NCBI GenBank assembly: GCA_010094045.1
Contig: ML986634.1
Coordinates: 124,001-188,000 of the forward strand
Origin: Lojkania enalia
Lineage: Eukaryota > Ascomycota > Dothideomycetes > Pleosporales
Length of the DNA stretch: 64,000 nt
Direction: 5' to 3'
The translations under genes and the position numbers were made by a program. Shown here piece after piece: positions 1-11,922 of the stretch. Within the stretch, counting starts at the first letter, position 1; every line of letters begins with the position of its first letter. The notes beneath the pieces are model-generated. The model was not told the DNA's origin, did no database searches, and worked only from the letters and a program-made list of their open reading frames with translations.

Positions 1-1190
1 ATCTAAGACATAGGGTGCAACGTAGACAGGGATCTGAGCGTGAATATCGAAATCATCTACAAAATTCGACGCAGGGTTTTTCACTGTCACGTTCTCTAAG
101 AGATGGCCTTCTTTTGAGTCGGGTGGTAGGTCCTTGGCCCGTTCCAGAAAGCCGCATAAGGACTTATCTTCTTTTGCAGCCTCTTTAATTATGGGATGAT
201 TGAGAGAAAGAGCGACATATTGAACGGCAAACAATGTGTCCGCTCTTGTTGTAAAAACCTCAATCGGTGCCAACAGGTTTCGTCTTTCGGCATGCATCAC
301 ATCGAAAGATAGATTTACGCCCTCAGACCGGCCTAGCCAATTTCTTTGCATAGCAAGTACCCTCTCCGGCCAGTTACCGTTCTCTGCCAGTTTGTCCATA
401 TCATACAGCAATTCCTTTCGGAATTCACTGATCTTAAGGAACCATTGTTTCAGCATGAGCTTCTCAACCTTAGCGCCTGACCTCCAGGAGCATCCATTTG
501 CATCGACCTGTTCGTTTGCGAGGACGGTCTTGTCGACAGGGTCATAGTTGACGAGCGATTCGGCTTGATAGGCTAGACCGCGCTCGTAGAGCATGAGGAA
601 TATGCGCTGGTTATGTTTGTAGTATTCGGGATCGCAGGTTCGAATCTCCTACGTAGACATGCTAGTTAGTTAAAGCACGTTCCAAAATTTATGGCTCAGC
701 GCACCCTATGCCAGTCCCAGTGTCCGCCCATGGCTTTCATCTGCTCCTTCATCTTTTCAATGTTTTGTAGTGTCCATGTCTCCGGATGAATTCCACGCTC
801 GATGGCAGCATTTTCAGCAGGCAATCCGAAAGCATCCCATCCAATTGGGTGTATGACCTCATACCCCTGCATTTTCTTGAAGCGTGCCAGTACGTCAGAT
901 ATGGTGTATACCCTAAGATGGCCGAGGTGGAGGACACCGGAGGGATAAGGGAACATGGGGAGGATATATGCATTCCTCTTGTCGGCAGGCTGGAATCGAT
1001 GCCATTTCGCCTCTTCGGCTTCCCACCTTGCGCGCCATTTCGCGTCGATCTGGGGGAACAATGCGTTTTCCTTTTCGCTCCTCAATTTCTGGGATATAGA
1101 GGAAAACAGCTTTGGGAATGAGCATGATTGTGGCGGTTGAGGGAGGAGGGCGCGCCGCCAGCCTACCGGGTGCAGACGGAGGCCTCGCAT
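1..1190 (-). CDS. Mitochondrial leucyl-tRNA synthetase, N-terminal part (runs off the left edge)
   Basis: Class I aminoacyl-tRNA synthetase that charges tRNA-Leu, probably in mitochondria (yeast Nam2 type). Exon 1 is 705-1190 and exon 2 is 1-648 and beyond. The intron 649-704 starts GTGCGC and ends TACGTAG, with a CTAAC branch site. Residues 1 to about 40 are rich in Arg and Ser with few acids, as in a mitochondrial presequence. The HIGH-class signature appears as [13 protein letters not shown] near residue 83, followed by [13 protein letters not shown]. Joining the exons gives [14 protein letters not shown], the usual LeuRS order. The leftmost bases encode the start of the editing (CP1) domain ([17 protein letters not shown]). 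The C-terminal half with the KMSKS loop lies outside the window. It is divergent from the permease gene at 1527. Family is clear; mitochondrial location is inferred from the N-terminus. Confidence 0.93.
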
Positions 1191-1526
1191 TACCTAGACA
1201 GAGGCGCATGTCGTTGGGAGAAGCGGTAATGTCAGTGCATGTCGCACAATTGGACCAACTAAACTCCACTGCCAAGCAATGAATTGAGACGAATTTCTCG
1301 AAGCTCGACTGTCCGAGCGGGCACTAGTCCACATACGGCGTAGCGCAAAAGATGTTTCAACTCCGCGATAGACGGTCGCCATTCACCCAACACTACAGCT
1401 CTTAGGAGCCATAAAGGGGCACTCGACCGCCCCTGACCACTTTGCAATTTTCAGCATCTTTTGCCTGCTTCATGGCGCTTCCACTCACGCATCTTAGGTA
1501 GCACGGCTTTCCTTGATATCGAAGAT
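1191..1526. other. Divergent intergenic region, LeuRS / amino-acid permease
   Basis: This 336-bp stretch separates the two start codons and must hold both promoters and 5' leaders. I see no obvious TATA box, repeat or RNA gene. Open frames here are shadows. An upstream in-frame ATG for the permease at 1461 lies inside it. Confidence 0.5.
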
Positions 1527-3450
1527 ATGGCTGGCCACTATTCTACCCTCCCGCCTACAACCCGCGACTCCCTCGAGCTTGCCTCGCTGGCCTCCTCCTC
1601 GCACCCTTCGCAGCGAACATCTATATCTTCTGAATCGGGCCCGCCGTCTTCACGGAGACTGTCATTCGACGACGAAGACCCGCTCTCCGAGCTCAATCCC
1701 GCGGGCCGTGGCGACGACAACCGCTCGCGTCACAATCGTTCCTACAGCGTCTCCTCCGCCTTCGATTTCGCCCCGAATTTATTCCCCCTATCGAGTACAG
1801 CGCAGGGCTACACGGCGCTTGGTACACCTTCGAATCCTGCTTTAGATCCATCGAATGCGCTCAACGGCGGGTCATTAGAGAAGAACAAGAGCATCACATA
1901 TCTGAATGGATTATCATTAGTAGTCGGACTTATAATAGGCAGCGGCATATTCTCCTCGCCATCGCAGGTGAATAGAAATGCTGGGTCGCCAGGCGCGTCG
2001 CTGCTGGTTTGGGTGGTTGCCGGAATTCTGGCTTGGACAGGCGCCGCGAGCTACGCAGAGCTTGGAGGAGCGATACCCTTGAATGGCGGCGCCCAGGTCT
2101 ATCTTTCTAAAATCTTCGGCGAATGGGCTGGCTTCCTATTCACCTGGTGCGCAGTCTGCGTTCTGAAACCTGGTTCGGCAGCTATCATTGCTATTATTTT
2201 CGGCGAGTACCTCGTGCGTGTAGTCATTGGTGCAGACGCCGCGGACGCCAGCACCTGGCTCAACAAAGGAGTCGCTTTGGTGGGCCTTGTAATTGTCACA
2301 TTACTTAACTGCATATCGACGAAGCTTGGGACGAGAAGCGCGGATGTCTTCATGTTTCTGAAGTTCGTAGCGCTGATGGGAGTTACTGTTGTTGGTATCG
2401 TGGTCGCCATAACAGGCTTTTCGTACAAAGGACAGGCGAATGAGGACTGGAAGAAGCAGGGCTGGTTTGAAGGGACAAATACAAATGTGAGCAACTGGGC
2501 AGTAGCTTTGTATGCCGGATTGTGGGCTTTTGACGGTTGGGACAACGTAAGTTTACTTCTTTCGCATGTCGATTATCTTCTAATTCTGCTAGGTAAACTA
2601 CGTGACCGCCGAGTTCAAGAACCCATCGCGAGACTTGCCCCGAGTCATTCACACCTCCCTCCCTCTCGTCATAATATTCTACATACTCGCGAACATATCC
2701 TATTTCCTCGTCCTCCCTACATCTATTATCGAGTCATCCAACACTGTTGCCGTGGCTTTCGGCTCGCAAGTATTCGGCCCAATTGGCTCACTCGTCCTTG
2801 CATTATTCGTAGCAGGCTCATGTTTTGGCGCTCTGAATGCCACAACCTTTACATCCGGCCGTCTTGTATACGCCGCTGGCAAGGAAGGCTACCTCCCGGC
2901 TTTATTTGGCAACATTGGACTTGGAAAATCGCACCGAGCTATCCGCCTCCATACTTTAAATGCGAACCCTCCTAAATCAAAGTTCACTAGGAAATTTATC
3001 GACTGGTTTGCAGATGCGGATGCTGGTTTCTTTTTCACACCCATTGCCGCCATGACTTTGAATGCCGTGCTCACAGCGATTTATATCCTAATTGGCTCCT
3101 TCGATACCCTTGTCACCTTCTACGGGGTCGCAGGCTACACCTTCTATTTCCTCGCAGTCCTTGGCCTCATCATTCTCCGAGTCAAGGAACCGACTCTCGA
3201 ACGTCCGTACAAGACATGGATCACTACGCCCATAATATTCTGCTGCGTCAGTCTGTTCCTGCTTAGCAGAGCTGTATTCGCGCAGCCTTTCCAGACGTTG
3301 CTAGTGCTAGCGTTTATGGCTGCGGGCCTGATTATATGGTTCGCGTGGGTGGGAAGAAGAAGGAATAAGGAGAGGGAACGGTTTAGAAGTACTGGAAGTG
3401 AGGGGGATGAAAAGGTTGGGTGGAAGTTTTGGAGAAGATGGAGGAGCTGA
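1527..3450 (+). CDS. Amino-acid permease of the LAT/MUP1 type (APC superfamily)
   Basis: Plasma-membrane amino-acid uptake carrier, closest in my reading to the fungal high-affinity methionine permease group. Exons are 1527-2546 and 2593-3450; the 46-bp intron begins GTAAGT and ends GCTAG. The product has about 625 residues. A Ser/Pro-rich cytoplasmic N-terminus (about 120 residues) precedes roughly 12 membrane segments. TM1 carries the APC signature GLIIGSGIFSSPSQV, and TM3 is preceded by the typical AELGGAIPLNGGAQVYL. Across the splice the frame reads DGWDN-VNYVTAEFKNP, conserved in the family. An insert of about 35 polar residues (around GKSHRAIRLHTLNANPPKSK) lies in a loop before TM9. An in-frame ATG at 1461 would add 22 residues; I prefer 1527 because the protein there begins with the usual hydrophilic MAGHYSTLP-type start. 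Substrate is inferred only. Confidence 0.88.
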
Positions 3451-3693
3451 GGCGCGGTGTGGTGTGTAGGATACATAGTGTACGAAAACGACGCAGCGCT
3501 GAATATTACGAATGCATGCCGGTCTATCTGGCTAAGACGAGATTATACCGACCAATATGAAAGTGACCGTGTATCTGAAAAATGGCTAGACAAGACTAAA
3601 CAAGACTAGACTAATACAAAGGGAAATATGTGGTGAGGACATATTGAGTTATCCAGCACGGCCAGGGAAAGAAAGTAGCTGACAGTCGATCCT

Positions 3694-5000
3694 TTAACCA
3701 CTCTTCCTCGCTTCAGCGATCTTCTGCAAGCCAGCTTTCTTCCACAAAATATTATCCTACAACACACGTTAGTTCACATCCCACAAACCCCCCTCTCCAC
3801 TATATAAACACTACGAGACGCAAATGGGAACAACTTACCATCACCCAGCCGGGCAACCACCTCACAATCCTAACCGTTCCACTCAACGCCCCGCCCCACA
3901 CTTCCCCCGTCTTGCCATCCTTCAACACCTCTCCAACGATATATTCGCCGAAGCCTGCGACCGGCGTGCCGGATTTCTGGTTCTCGGTCCCAGTGACAGA
4001 GGTGGTGAGTTCGGAGGTGGCGGGGGTGTAAAGGGAGTTTAGGGGGAGGGTGAAAGAAGGCATGGAGTTGGTGTACCAAGAAGTTTTGATCATTCCTATA
4101 CATTAGGAGAGAATTAGTAGGGCGGAGTGTGCGTATGGAGGGGTAGGTTTAGGAAATACATACCAACTTCCAGGATTATGACGCGGATAGAGAGTGGGGC
4201 TAGTTCGAGGCGGAGGGTGTGGGAGAAGTGGGATAGGGCGGCTTTGGAGGCGTTGTATATGCCTATTTATATGTTAGTTCTGAAGGTTTATTCTTCGGGT
4301 AGAAGCGAGGCGGTAAGGCTAAAGGAAAGAAACATGTTTTAACAGAGAGATGAGCGGATATCCCGAAAGGAAAGATAGCAAGAAACAAGTAGACAAACAT
4401 GTATGGTGACATAGTAGCAAAAATAGAAGGAAGATATTCCTGGAACCAAAAAAAGAAATTGATATCAGAATCGTAACGAAGAATAGTAATGGAGGCGTAA
4501 AAAGGATAGTTGTTTGACATACTTTCGTACGGATTCGGCACTCGACTCGCAATACTCGACACATTCACAATCGTTCCTTTAGCTTCTACCAACAACTGTT
4601 TGAACTCCTGTATACAGTCCAAAACACCCCAGAAATTGACTTCAAACAGCGCCCTTGCTTTCTTCATGTCCGTATCTAGAAATGGAGATACTAGGCCCGA
4701 GCCTGCATTGTTAACTAAGTAATCCAACTTCCCACCTGTACGCCCTGATACTGATTGGGCAGCCGCTCTAATCGACGATGTTGAAGTGGTGTCTAGAGTT
4801 AGTACTTCAACATTGGACAGGGATAAGAGCTGGGGATCGATTTTTGAGATATTGCGCGCCGTTGCGAAGACGAGCAGGCCGCGTTTTGCGAAGGAGAAGG
4901 CAACGGCAGAACCTATGCCTCCTGCACTACATCCAGTTATGAGAACAGATTTTTGGCTTGTTGGCGGCATTCTCATGAGTGAATTGGCGATGAATGACAA
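3694..5000 (-). CDS. Short-chain dehydrogenase, AYR1-like (NADPH-dependent 1-acyl-DHAP reductase family)
   Basis: Rossmann-fold oxidoreductase related to yeast Ayr1, which reduces 1-acyl-dihydroxyacetone phosphate in lipid synthesis on ER and lipid droplets. Four exons: 4523-5000, 4164-4262, 3839-4095, 3694-3756. Introns of 260, 68 and 82 bp all have GT-AG ends (GTATGT, GTATGT, GTAAG). The joined protein is about 298 residues, normal for the family. Visible motifs are TGCSAGGIGSA (cofactor loop), NNAGSG, the serine of NVSSIAS, and the catalytic YNASK formed by joining exons 1 and 2. The C-terminal exon encodes only DNILWKKAGLQKIAEARKSG. The first intron is long for this genome but the frame and YxxxK motif demand it. 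Alternative starts exist at Met9 and Met11. Exact substrate is not shown by the sequence. Confidence 0.87.
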
Positions 5001-5683
5001 GAATGGTTTGGTAGGCGGAAGATGGATGCTTGGGATATTGTTTATGGATTTACAGACTGCGTAGAATAAATCGAAGGAAATACTAGTATAATGTACGTGA
5101 ATTAAAGCGTAATCAGGCGAAAGAAGCCTTTGAGCTTATTCAAATTATTCACTCGGTCTAATTTACGGCGTATCATCAGTTCGTCAAAGACTATTGATGA
5201 CGAAAGGGTCCCCGAGGAAGAATCGAAGTTATATTCTTGCAGGCGATAAGTAATAAACATTACTCCGACTTCATAACTAGCGAGCCAGTCGCGTTGTCCG
5301 GGATCATGATGCAAAGGCTGACGTTGAGTGACCGGAGAGATATCTGTCCGACTGGCTCTAAGTTACTCCGACGATGAAATAGTCCAGCACCAGAAGATAA
5401 CTATCCATCTTAGGAAAGGTTGGTAGCCATCAAGTTCCCGTCCATTCTGTTTTATGGCAACGCAGATCTTCTACAATTATGTCCATCGTTTTTTAATGAA
5501 GGCGTATCTGCTGGAGAAGGATATCATGAGTGTCTACTTCTATTTATAATGCTAACAATAAGATTCTACCACCTCCGTCTCAGGAAAGCCTTGCGAATAC
5601 TATGTGAAATGATAATGTCTCCCGATATCGTGTTGTCAGCCGATTTAAGCTATTTTGAAGCATTTAATTAAGCATTCACTCGA
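5001..5683. other. Intergenic, no gene seen
   Basis: This 683-bp stretch lies between the start of the AYR1-like gene and the stop of the next minus-strand gene. Open frames here are short and have no recognisable motif. It probably holds the SDR promoter and the downstream gene's 3' end. Confidence 0.4.
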
Positions 5684-7477
5684 TCATCGAATCGTCTTCG
5701 CGCGCTTTGCGAGTCCCTTCCCGTTTGCGTCCGGTTCAGGTCGAAGGACAATCCGCGCAAATTGCCTCGGCAACGGGTCTGCACCTCTCCTCACGTCCTT
5801 GTCCGGGTCAAAATCCAGATCCAACCGTAGAACCAGCCTGAAGATATTGGAGAAATCATGGGAGAAGCTTCCGCCCGCTTTGATCATCGCATAGCATCCC
5901 ATCCCAATACAAATGGCGCTGAACAGTGTGCTAATTCCGTACGCTATCGCTAGGTCCCTTCTCCGATACTCGAATTCCGGCTGGAAAGATGAGACAGTGG
6001 CGTTCACGGTGTCATTTCTAAAGTCGCTCGGGAAAAGTAAATCATCAGCGCCAAGATTGGGCTTCTGCCACCCATACTGGGCGCTGATGGTGAAGTTTTG
6101 CATTAGCGATTCGTATACATCTTTCAGTTCGTTCGCGAATGAAAGGGGATCCGGATCCTTGATATTGCCCGTTGCACGTACGATTACTTTTTCTAGTCTC
6201 ATGTTCATGGTCTGTGCATTGATGGTTGTTTTTCGAATAGTATTCCTACCCCTTTTCTTGTGGGACAAAGTCCCTATAAGGTGCGTGTTAAACGTATAAA
6301 TGATTGAGACATAAGACTTCGGTGTGGTGCCTACTGGGTAAGGGGCACTGACTGTCTCTGCCCATTCCGAGCCGTTTCCACTAGTTACGATGGGGTTCAG
6401 CAGTGTCCTATCCACAGTTGCTCGTTGGTCTCCATTGCTGAAGAGCTCGAAAGTAACACGGTAGGTAGCATTGTAGAAGTTGCAAGAATAGAGTGTACTA
6501 TTCAGCTGGCCATCTCCTATATAAAGGTAGGTTCTGGAGACATCGATTGATACAACGTCGACTACGGGAGGTATTCCACCAGCTCCATCCGTTTCTGTAT
6601 TGTCGAAGAAAGAGCCATTCATATTCAGTCCAAAGCCTGCACTAGGAACAAAAGCCGTTATGAGTATTTTGATACCTCGTGACTTTCCGTAATCGTTGAC
6701 AGCACGAGTAACGGACCTGGTAATCTCTGAGTCGGTAGTGCTGCACGTCACCGCGGGGCCGTGGAATGATGTTGTGTAGGAAGTGTTCGATTGGCTGTCT
6801 CCGAATGGGACTCGGACGATACTCCCCGAGGTCATGGTCAAGGCCGCCATAAAATGCATATTTGTACATGGGCGGACATATTCGTAGAAATTGAGGGTAT
6901 CCAGTTCCGCACAAAACGTGGGAGACGACAGGTTCGTCGCAAGGGTTGTCAATGGTTGGAACTTGGTCACTATATTTGATTTGACGAATATTGCGCCAGG
7001 TGTGAAAATCGACGATATGGGCAGAGCCCTGACTAGCATGAATTAAATTACTCACATGGGGAGAATGGAGACGTACCAGCTTGTAACAGCTAAAAATGCT
7101 AGTGGGAAATGACGTATCCAGACAGTGATGTGCCAAAACTTCATTGGTTCATAGATAACACCATACAAAGCGTCAATGCACCTAAGAGTAATCGGAGTTC
7201 TGCGAATCTTGTACCAAAACCACTGAACATATGCCATGCTTGTGGACACACCAAAGAGAACCTTGGCAATGAAGGCAATCGCCGTGCCGAATCGGGAAAT
7301 CCATTGTTGAGTATCATCATCAGAAGCTGGCTGTCCATCCATGTAGAGATAGAATATATGATGCGCCACCGCGAATAGAATAGCGAATATGAAAGAAAAA
7401 AGCATCAACGCAGGAGCTTCCCAATATATGGAACTTGTCCTAGTTTTCAGACGCTCGAAGAACTTGAATGAGGCCAT
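5684..7477 (-). CDS. Fungal multi-pass membrane protein of unknown function with large extracellular loop
   Basis: I do not recognise a named domain. Exons are 7077-7477 and 5684-7028. The 48-bp intron starts GTACGT and ends TAGTCAG; it is the only splice I found that joins both frames, giving VTSWALPISSIF. The product is about 581 residues. Three membrane segments lie in the first 160 residues (around APALMLFSFIFAILFAVAHH, GTAIAFIAKVLFG and PLAFLAVTSWALPISS). A domain of about 330 residues follows with several N-glycosylation sites (NTS, NGS, NST, NAT, NFT) and cysteines, so it is probably outside the cell. One last helix (GISTLFSAICIGMGCYAM) precedes a charged cytoplasmic tail. This layout is common among uncharacterised ascomycete proteins. 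The segment around HKKRGRNTIRKT could be an unspliced intron. Confidence 0.7.
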
Positions 7478-8759
7478 GATGACAATAACGAAAGAAATAG
7501 GAGCCCAAGCTTCCGGGAGAGCTGAGAAGCAGCATGATCATATAGATACTGACTTCCATTTTCTTCTCAAGCAAGCGGAACGCCTTGTAGGATGTAGTAT
7601 CCCCGACGCGAACGGTACATGAACCTATTTTGAGCCGTAAAGTGGGGCTTAGTAGTAAGCAAATGGGAGACCATTGACTTTGAGCAAAGATATGATCGAC
7701 GTTATCTTCAGTACACAAACAATCTATCGCACAATCAATATTCTATATAGGTGAGGCGTCTTCAGACTACACCTACTTCAAACAGGTATATGACTCCGAA
7801 GGCCACAAAAAGCACTCAGGTAAAATCATAGAATGATTGCAAACTATGCTTTGTTGCAAATCAAAGGTGTAACGAATTTTTGTGCTTGGCGCTGACGGGG
7901 CGTAACCATTGGGGCCAAAACTATTTATTGCACGGCGACAACGGGGCTGTTAATAGCGATGCGTCCGTCGGATCCTAAAGGATGGCGACATTCTTGATAG
8001 ACCGAATTGCAATAAATGCCTCCATTCAAAGAGGCGAGTCTTGAACATGGTTAGATTCTCTCTAGAATAGCTGTTAAGACTAAAAGAGACTGGAGGTGTA
8101 GGAACAGCATAATAAAGTATCAACGATTCAAATATAGTGAAGAATTTGTTGCAGAATTTTGGATCAAAAATAAGGATTGGTGAAGGTTGCGAATGGGAAC
8201 GCGGAATCCCAAGCAGTGAGTGGTCGTCGCATTGGCCCCATTTGTAACAGCTATCAGCCTCCCGAGTTTCAAACGCCGACTCTGGATATCCTCTGTTCCG
8301 TTCAACAACACCTCTACGAAGTACATGATGGCTTATCGCTTTAAAAGACCTTATTATAGTAGCACTTTCCCCCCGAAAGCGTTAAAAAAAATCACACTTG
8401 AATTTGTAAACTCAGGTCATGTGCCTGATAAGGCCTTGCAGCCCTTGACAAAGCAGTCTCATGTACTATATATTTCTCTACGGTATCTTAGACCGAGAGT
8501 TTAGCGGATACGCGTTCCACACACATACACTATACTATACAGTTCCTATACACACTTCCTCACCAAATTAGAATATGTTGTATTTATCTTTTTACAATAC
8601 CATCCAGATTTTGAAGAGCTACCGCTGACTAGCAAAATGAACTTTTGTTCCCAGTAATTCCTCTATAGAAAATAAAAATTCATCGACGATTCTTGACCGC
8701 TTCACCATCTCCAAAGACCTTTGTTGCATTACAGGCGCCGAAAGTCAGATCGTGGTCGA
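7478..8759. other. Intergenic, no supported gene
   Basis: This 1.28-kb stretch holds only short open frames on both strands without start context, splice pairing or motifs. It is modestly AT-rich. It should contain the promoter of the membrane-protein gene and the 3' region of the GPI-protein gene. Confidence 0.4.
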
Positions 8760-9662
8760 TTACAGTGCCATAATAAGACAGGCCACGCCTGTAATTGCTA
8801 CCGTAGTAAGAAACGCATAGGTTTTCTCCTTATTTATAGCTCCGCCGGACGACACAGGGTTTGATGGGCTTTTATGTCTCTCCTGGACTTCGGAAACAGC
8901 CGCAATAGTTGTAGTAACCGCTCCCCCACTGCCAGCCTCAGAGGTAATCTTCATAATGGTTTCCGCCGGAGGCTCTGCAGCAGTAGTATTGACCATTTCA
9001 CCGCTGCCGACTTCAGAAGTAATTTTTACAAGGGTCTCCGCCGGATGGTCCATAGTTGCTGTATTGATCCCTTCATAGGTGTGTCCACAGCAGTCAAAAC
9101 CTATTAGACTTTGCAGTAGAGCAATAAGCGCGTTTTTAGGAGATTCTTCTGTATGAAGGGGAGTACTATGAATAGACTTCGGTTTGGTGGTTTCCAGGAC
9201 TTTCGAAGTCGCAGCAAGAGCGCTGTTAAGAGATTTTGCTGTAGTAATAGGAGTGGATTCTAGGCCTTTTGGAACTGTAGAGGGGGTAGTCTCTGAACCA
9301 TATAGTGAAGCATTAGGAATGCTTGCTGCCTCTTTAGACGTGGTATTATGAGTGACTACTAGCTCATTTGGTGTAGTGCTAGTTGCACCCTCTTTGCTTG
9401 TCGTCAGGGCCACCGGGGGATTGCTAGGATATTCCTTGCTGGAATTGTTGAAGCCGGTGGCCGAAGAACTCGAACCTATATTATTTTCTAGCCCGATACG
9501 ATATCTTAAGCTATAAGTATCGTCGTATGAATGTGTAAATTTCTTGATAATTGGCTGTGATGCGCTTTTGGTGGAGCTTGGTATATGGGTGTCAATTATG
9601 GCCGCGTTCGAGGCAGTAGCGAAGCCGATGAGAAGAGAGGAAAGAGCAAATTTAGCAAGCAT
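8760..9662 (-). CDS. Ser/Thr-rich secreted protein, probably GPI-anchored
   Basis: Single-exon 300-residue protein with no recognised enzymatic domain. Residues 1-20 form a signal peptide (MLAKFALSSLLIGFATASNA). The middle is rich in Ser, Thr, Pro and Lys, typical of O-mannosylated wall proteins. Two imperfect copies of a 21-residue unit occur near residues 208-252 (PAET-[L/I]-[V/M]-KITSE-x-GSG). A short island with CCGH lies before them. The C-terminus has small residues SSGGA, a charged spacer, then a hydrophobic tail ending ITGVACLIMAL, which fits a GPI attachment signal. This points to the cell surface or wall. Confidence is high that it is a secreted gene product, low on its role. Confidence 0.62.
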   Translation of the reverse strand: MLAKFALSSLLIGFATASNAAIIDTHIPSSTKSASQPIIKKFTHSYDDTYSLRYRIGLENNIGSSSSATGFNNSSKEYPSNPPVALTTSKEGATSTTPNELVVTHNTTSKEAASIPNASLYGSETTPSTVPKGLESTPITTAKSLNSALAATSKVLETTKPKSIHSTPLHTEESPKNALIALLQSLIGFDCCGHTYEGINTATMDHPAETLVKITSEVGSGEMVNTTAAEPPAETIMKITSEAGSGGAVTTTIAAVSEVQERHKSPSNPVSSGGAINKEKTYAFLTTVAITGVACLIMAL

Positions 9663-11922
9663 CTTGAATTTATGAGACGAAGATGCACGTCTCTAGTACG
9701 AGTTGGAAAGATATCGAAGATAACTGTGAAGTAGGCCTGAAAGAACGAGAAAAACGATTGTTGCGTTATTCTATATTGGGGAGGAGCTCTAACAGGACCA
9801 AGGCTCTATCATTTAAACGATGTCCCAGAGGAAACTCTTCATTATCTGCTGTGAAATATTTCCATGGTAACGCTAGACCACATTCCCTGTTTCCTTTCAA
9901 TTAGACTCCTTTCAACCACATTCGTGAGATTAAGGTTACTCGGTGCAAGATTCATTGACGCGAGCAATTTATCCTTACTTTAGGATCTTAGAACAAAGAG
10001 ATTTCCTAGACTCCGAGATTCGTGAATATGCATGCCTGGAATGTTTAGTACTATAGACATTTAATGGGAGGCCATACTGTCTTTTGAGCCAGATACTGAT
10101 AGCCTACTGCCCATGACCCACAATTGTTGACTAGGTATTGGGAACGGTGAAGGAGCCCTGCATAGAATTATGTCCACAAACGTTCGAAGGCAAGGCGGCG
10201 AAGCTTGATCAATAGCTCCCAAGGAACAATTTGAAGCCCTGAAATCTTATCGCGGTAGAACCAACTTTCGCATTGCGGAGCGGAGCCAACGATCCGATAT
10301 TTACATTAAGAAGTACGGAGCTAGCAATTAAATGAACTATGAGAAGGCCATGCTATTCATTCAACCTAACTTTAGGTCACCCAACAAAACATTTTTCATT
10401 TTAGTTTTTCACCAAATCCGATCATGCTAGCGAGAGCAAAAAAAGCCCTGAGTCTAAACAGCAAAAATTTAGTGATTAGGTTTCACTTTTGGAAAGACCA
10501 TGCGAGCGGATTCAATAATTCCTCGGTTAGGGAGCTTTTTAATTATCATACGGCACAAAGCATCTAAGCTCTTAGAAACAGAATTTGCGAGCTCATGATT
10601 TCGCACACTCTGGTCGATAATTCACACAGGAAACCAAGTGCGCTCAGGGGCAAAAACATGCCATTAATAGCTTATATGGTGCCCCGTACTATCCAGAACA
10701 ATACAAGAATAGACCCCAAAACCTCCATATGACCAGGTTCTCGCTTCTACAAGGTACCAATTTCCAATACATCATCCTACACTCCGGCATCACTAACACG
10801 TCCCTCCAAAAACCCTAAATCAAATCTATATGAACAACTCTACCGTAAGCTAATCTTACGCCTCGCTTGCCTCCCCTAATTCTCTCCGAATTTCCCGCCT
10901 TCACGTGACATGCCGTCCCTCCACACCTGACACAACCCCCAAACACCCCGCCACACGAAGCCACACAGCTATTTGTCACCTCGCATAGCCGCCGCGACAC
11001 GGAAATTCGGGCTAGAGATGTTACAGAGTGGCCGAAGCGTCCTGATTCTGACGCAAACTTCCGAGTCGGACTTGAGATGAGGGCGGGAGGAAGCGTGGAA
11101 GGGAGGTAGGGTCGGGACAGGGGTCCTTCTGCTCGATTAATTGATTAATTGATTGATTGGGGCATTAGTAAGGACGAAGGATCCATGTGGGGGCGGGTTG
11201 GGGGGATTGCTGTGCGTAAGCTGTCGTCATATGTGCAACCAGACATGCTCTACTCCGATGTCCATTCACAGACATTGTTCAATCTCCTGCACAGGACCAC
11301 ATCACTGAGAGGCGCAGCAGGTAGTGTGCTTTTTCCAATTGAATGATTTTCATTTTCTGTTTCCGCTGCAGGGAAGACAATTGTGGGTAGCGTTGTACAA
11401 TGCACTATCCTCAGCGCCCGCTATCTATGCCCACCTAATCCCATCAATCCATCCATCTCAATCGACCAAATGACGAGGAAAGCCAGGGCAAGTACTGAAC
11501 TGTGATGACGGGGATGATGCAATCAAGCGACGATACATACATAAAAAGTGCAGGTGTTCTTGCATCCTCAAAATTAAGAGGGAAAGACCACGACAAGCGG
11601 ACAGTAAAGAAACGAATTTCAAGTTGTAGTAGGTAGTGAACGGTGAAATATCTGACGGGGATATGTTCATGAAAGGGATTGTATGTGTGTGCCGGACATG
11701 AGGTATGGGATGGTGCAGTAAAAATGTGCAGTGATATGTAGTGGGTATGTAAGAAAGTGCGTAAGACAAAGTCAGCAATATGAAACCGAAACGCCATAGA
11801 TGCCTTCCAGCCTAAAGGACCTTTCCGACTCATATCCTAGTCGTATCGCTAATGGTACAAAGGCTCTCGCCAAATAATCCAATCTACAAGTTGTTTTGTA
11901 TATGCGAGACCTCTACTTGCTT
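9663..11922. other. Large intergenic region, no gene found
   Basis: This 2.26-kb stretch shows no open frame with recognisable protein character on either strand. Around 11135-11160 there is a short TTGATTAATTGATTAATTGATTGATTG run, a simple repeat. I looked for tRNA-like clover patterns near 11030 (a GTGGCCGAAGC-like string) but the rest does not fold as a tRNA. Confidence 0.4.

Noticed and set aside
625..655. GGTTCGAATCTCC string resembling a tRNA T-arm
   Set aside because: On the minus strand it encodes the EIRTCDP segment of leucyl-tRNA synthetase at the exon 2 border; no other tRNA arms fit around it.
913..1275. 120-codon minus-strand open frame overlapping the LeuRS exon
   Set aside because: Out-of-frame shadow of the synthetase exon; composition is Arg/Pro-rich noise without motifs.
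11030..11090. GTGGCCGAAGCGTCC, resembling the D-arm of a Leu or Ser tRNA
   Set aside because: No acceptor stem or T-arm at the correct distance.
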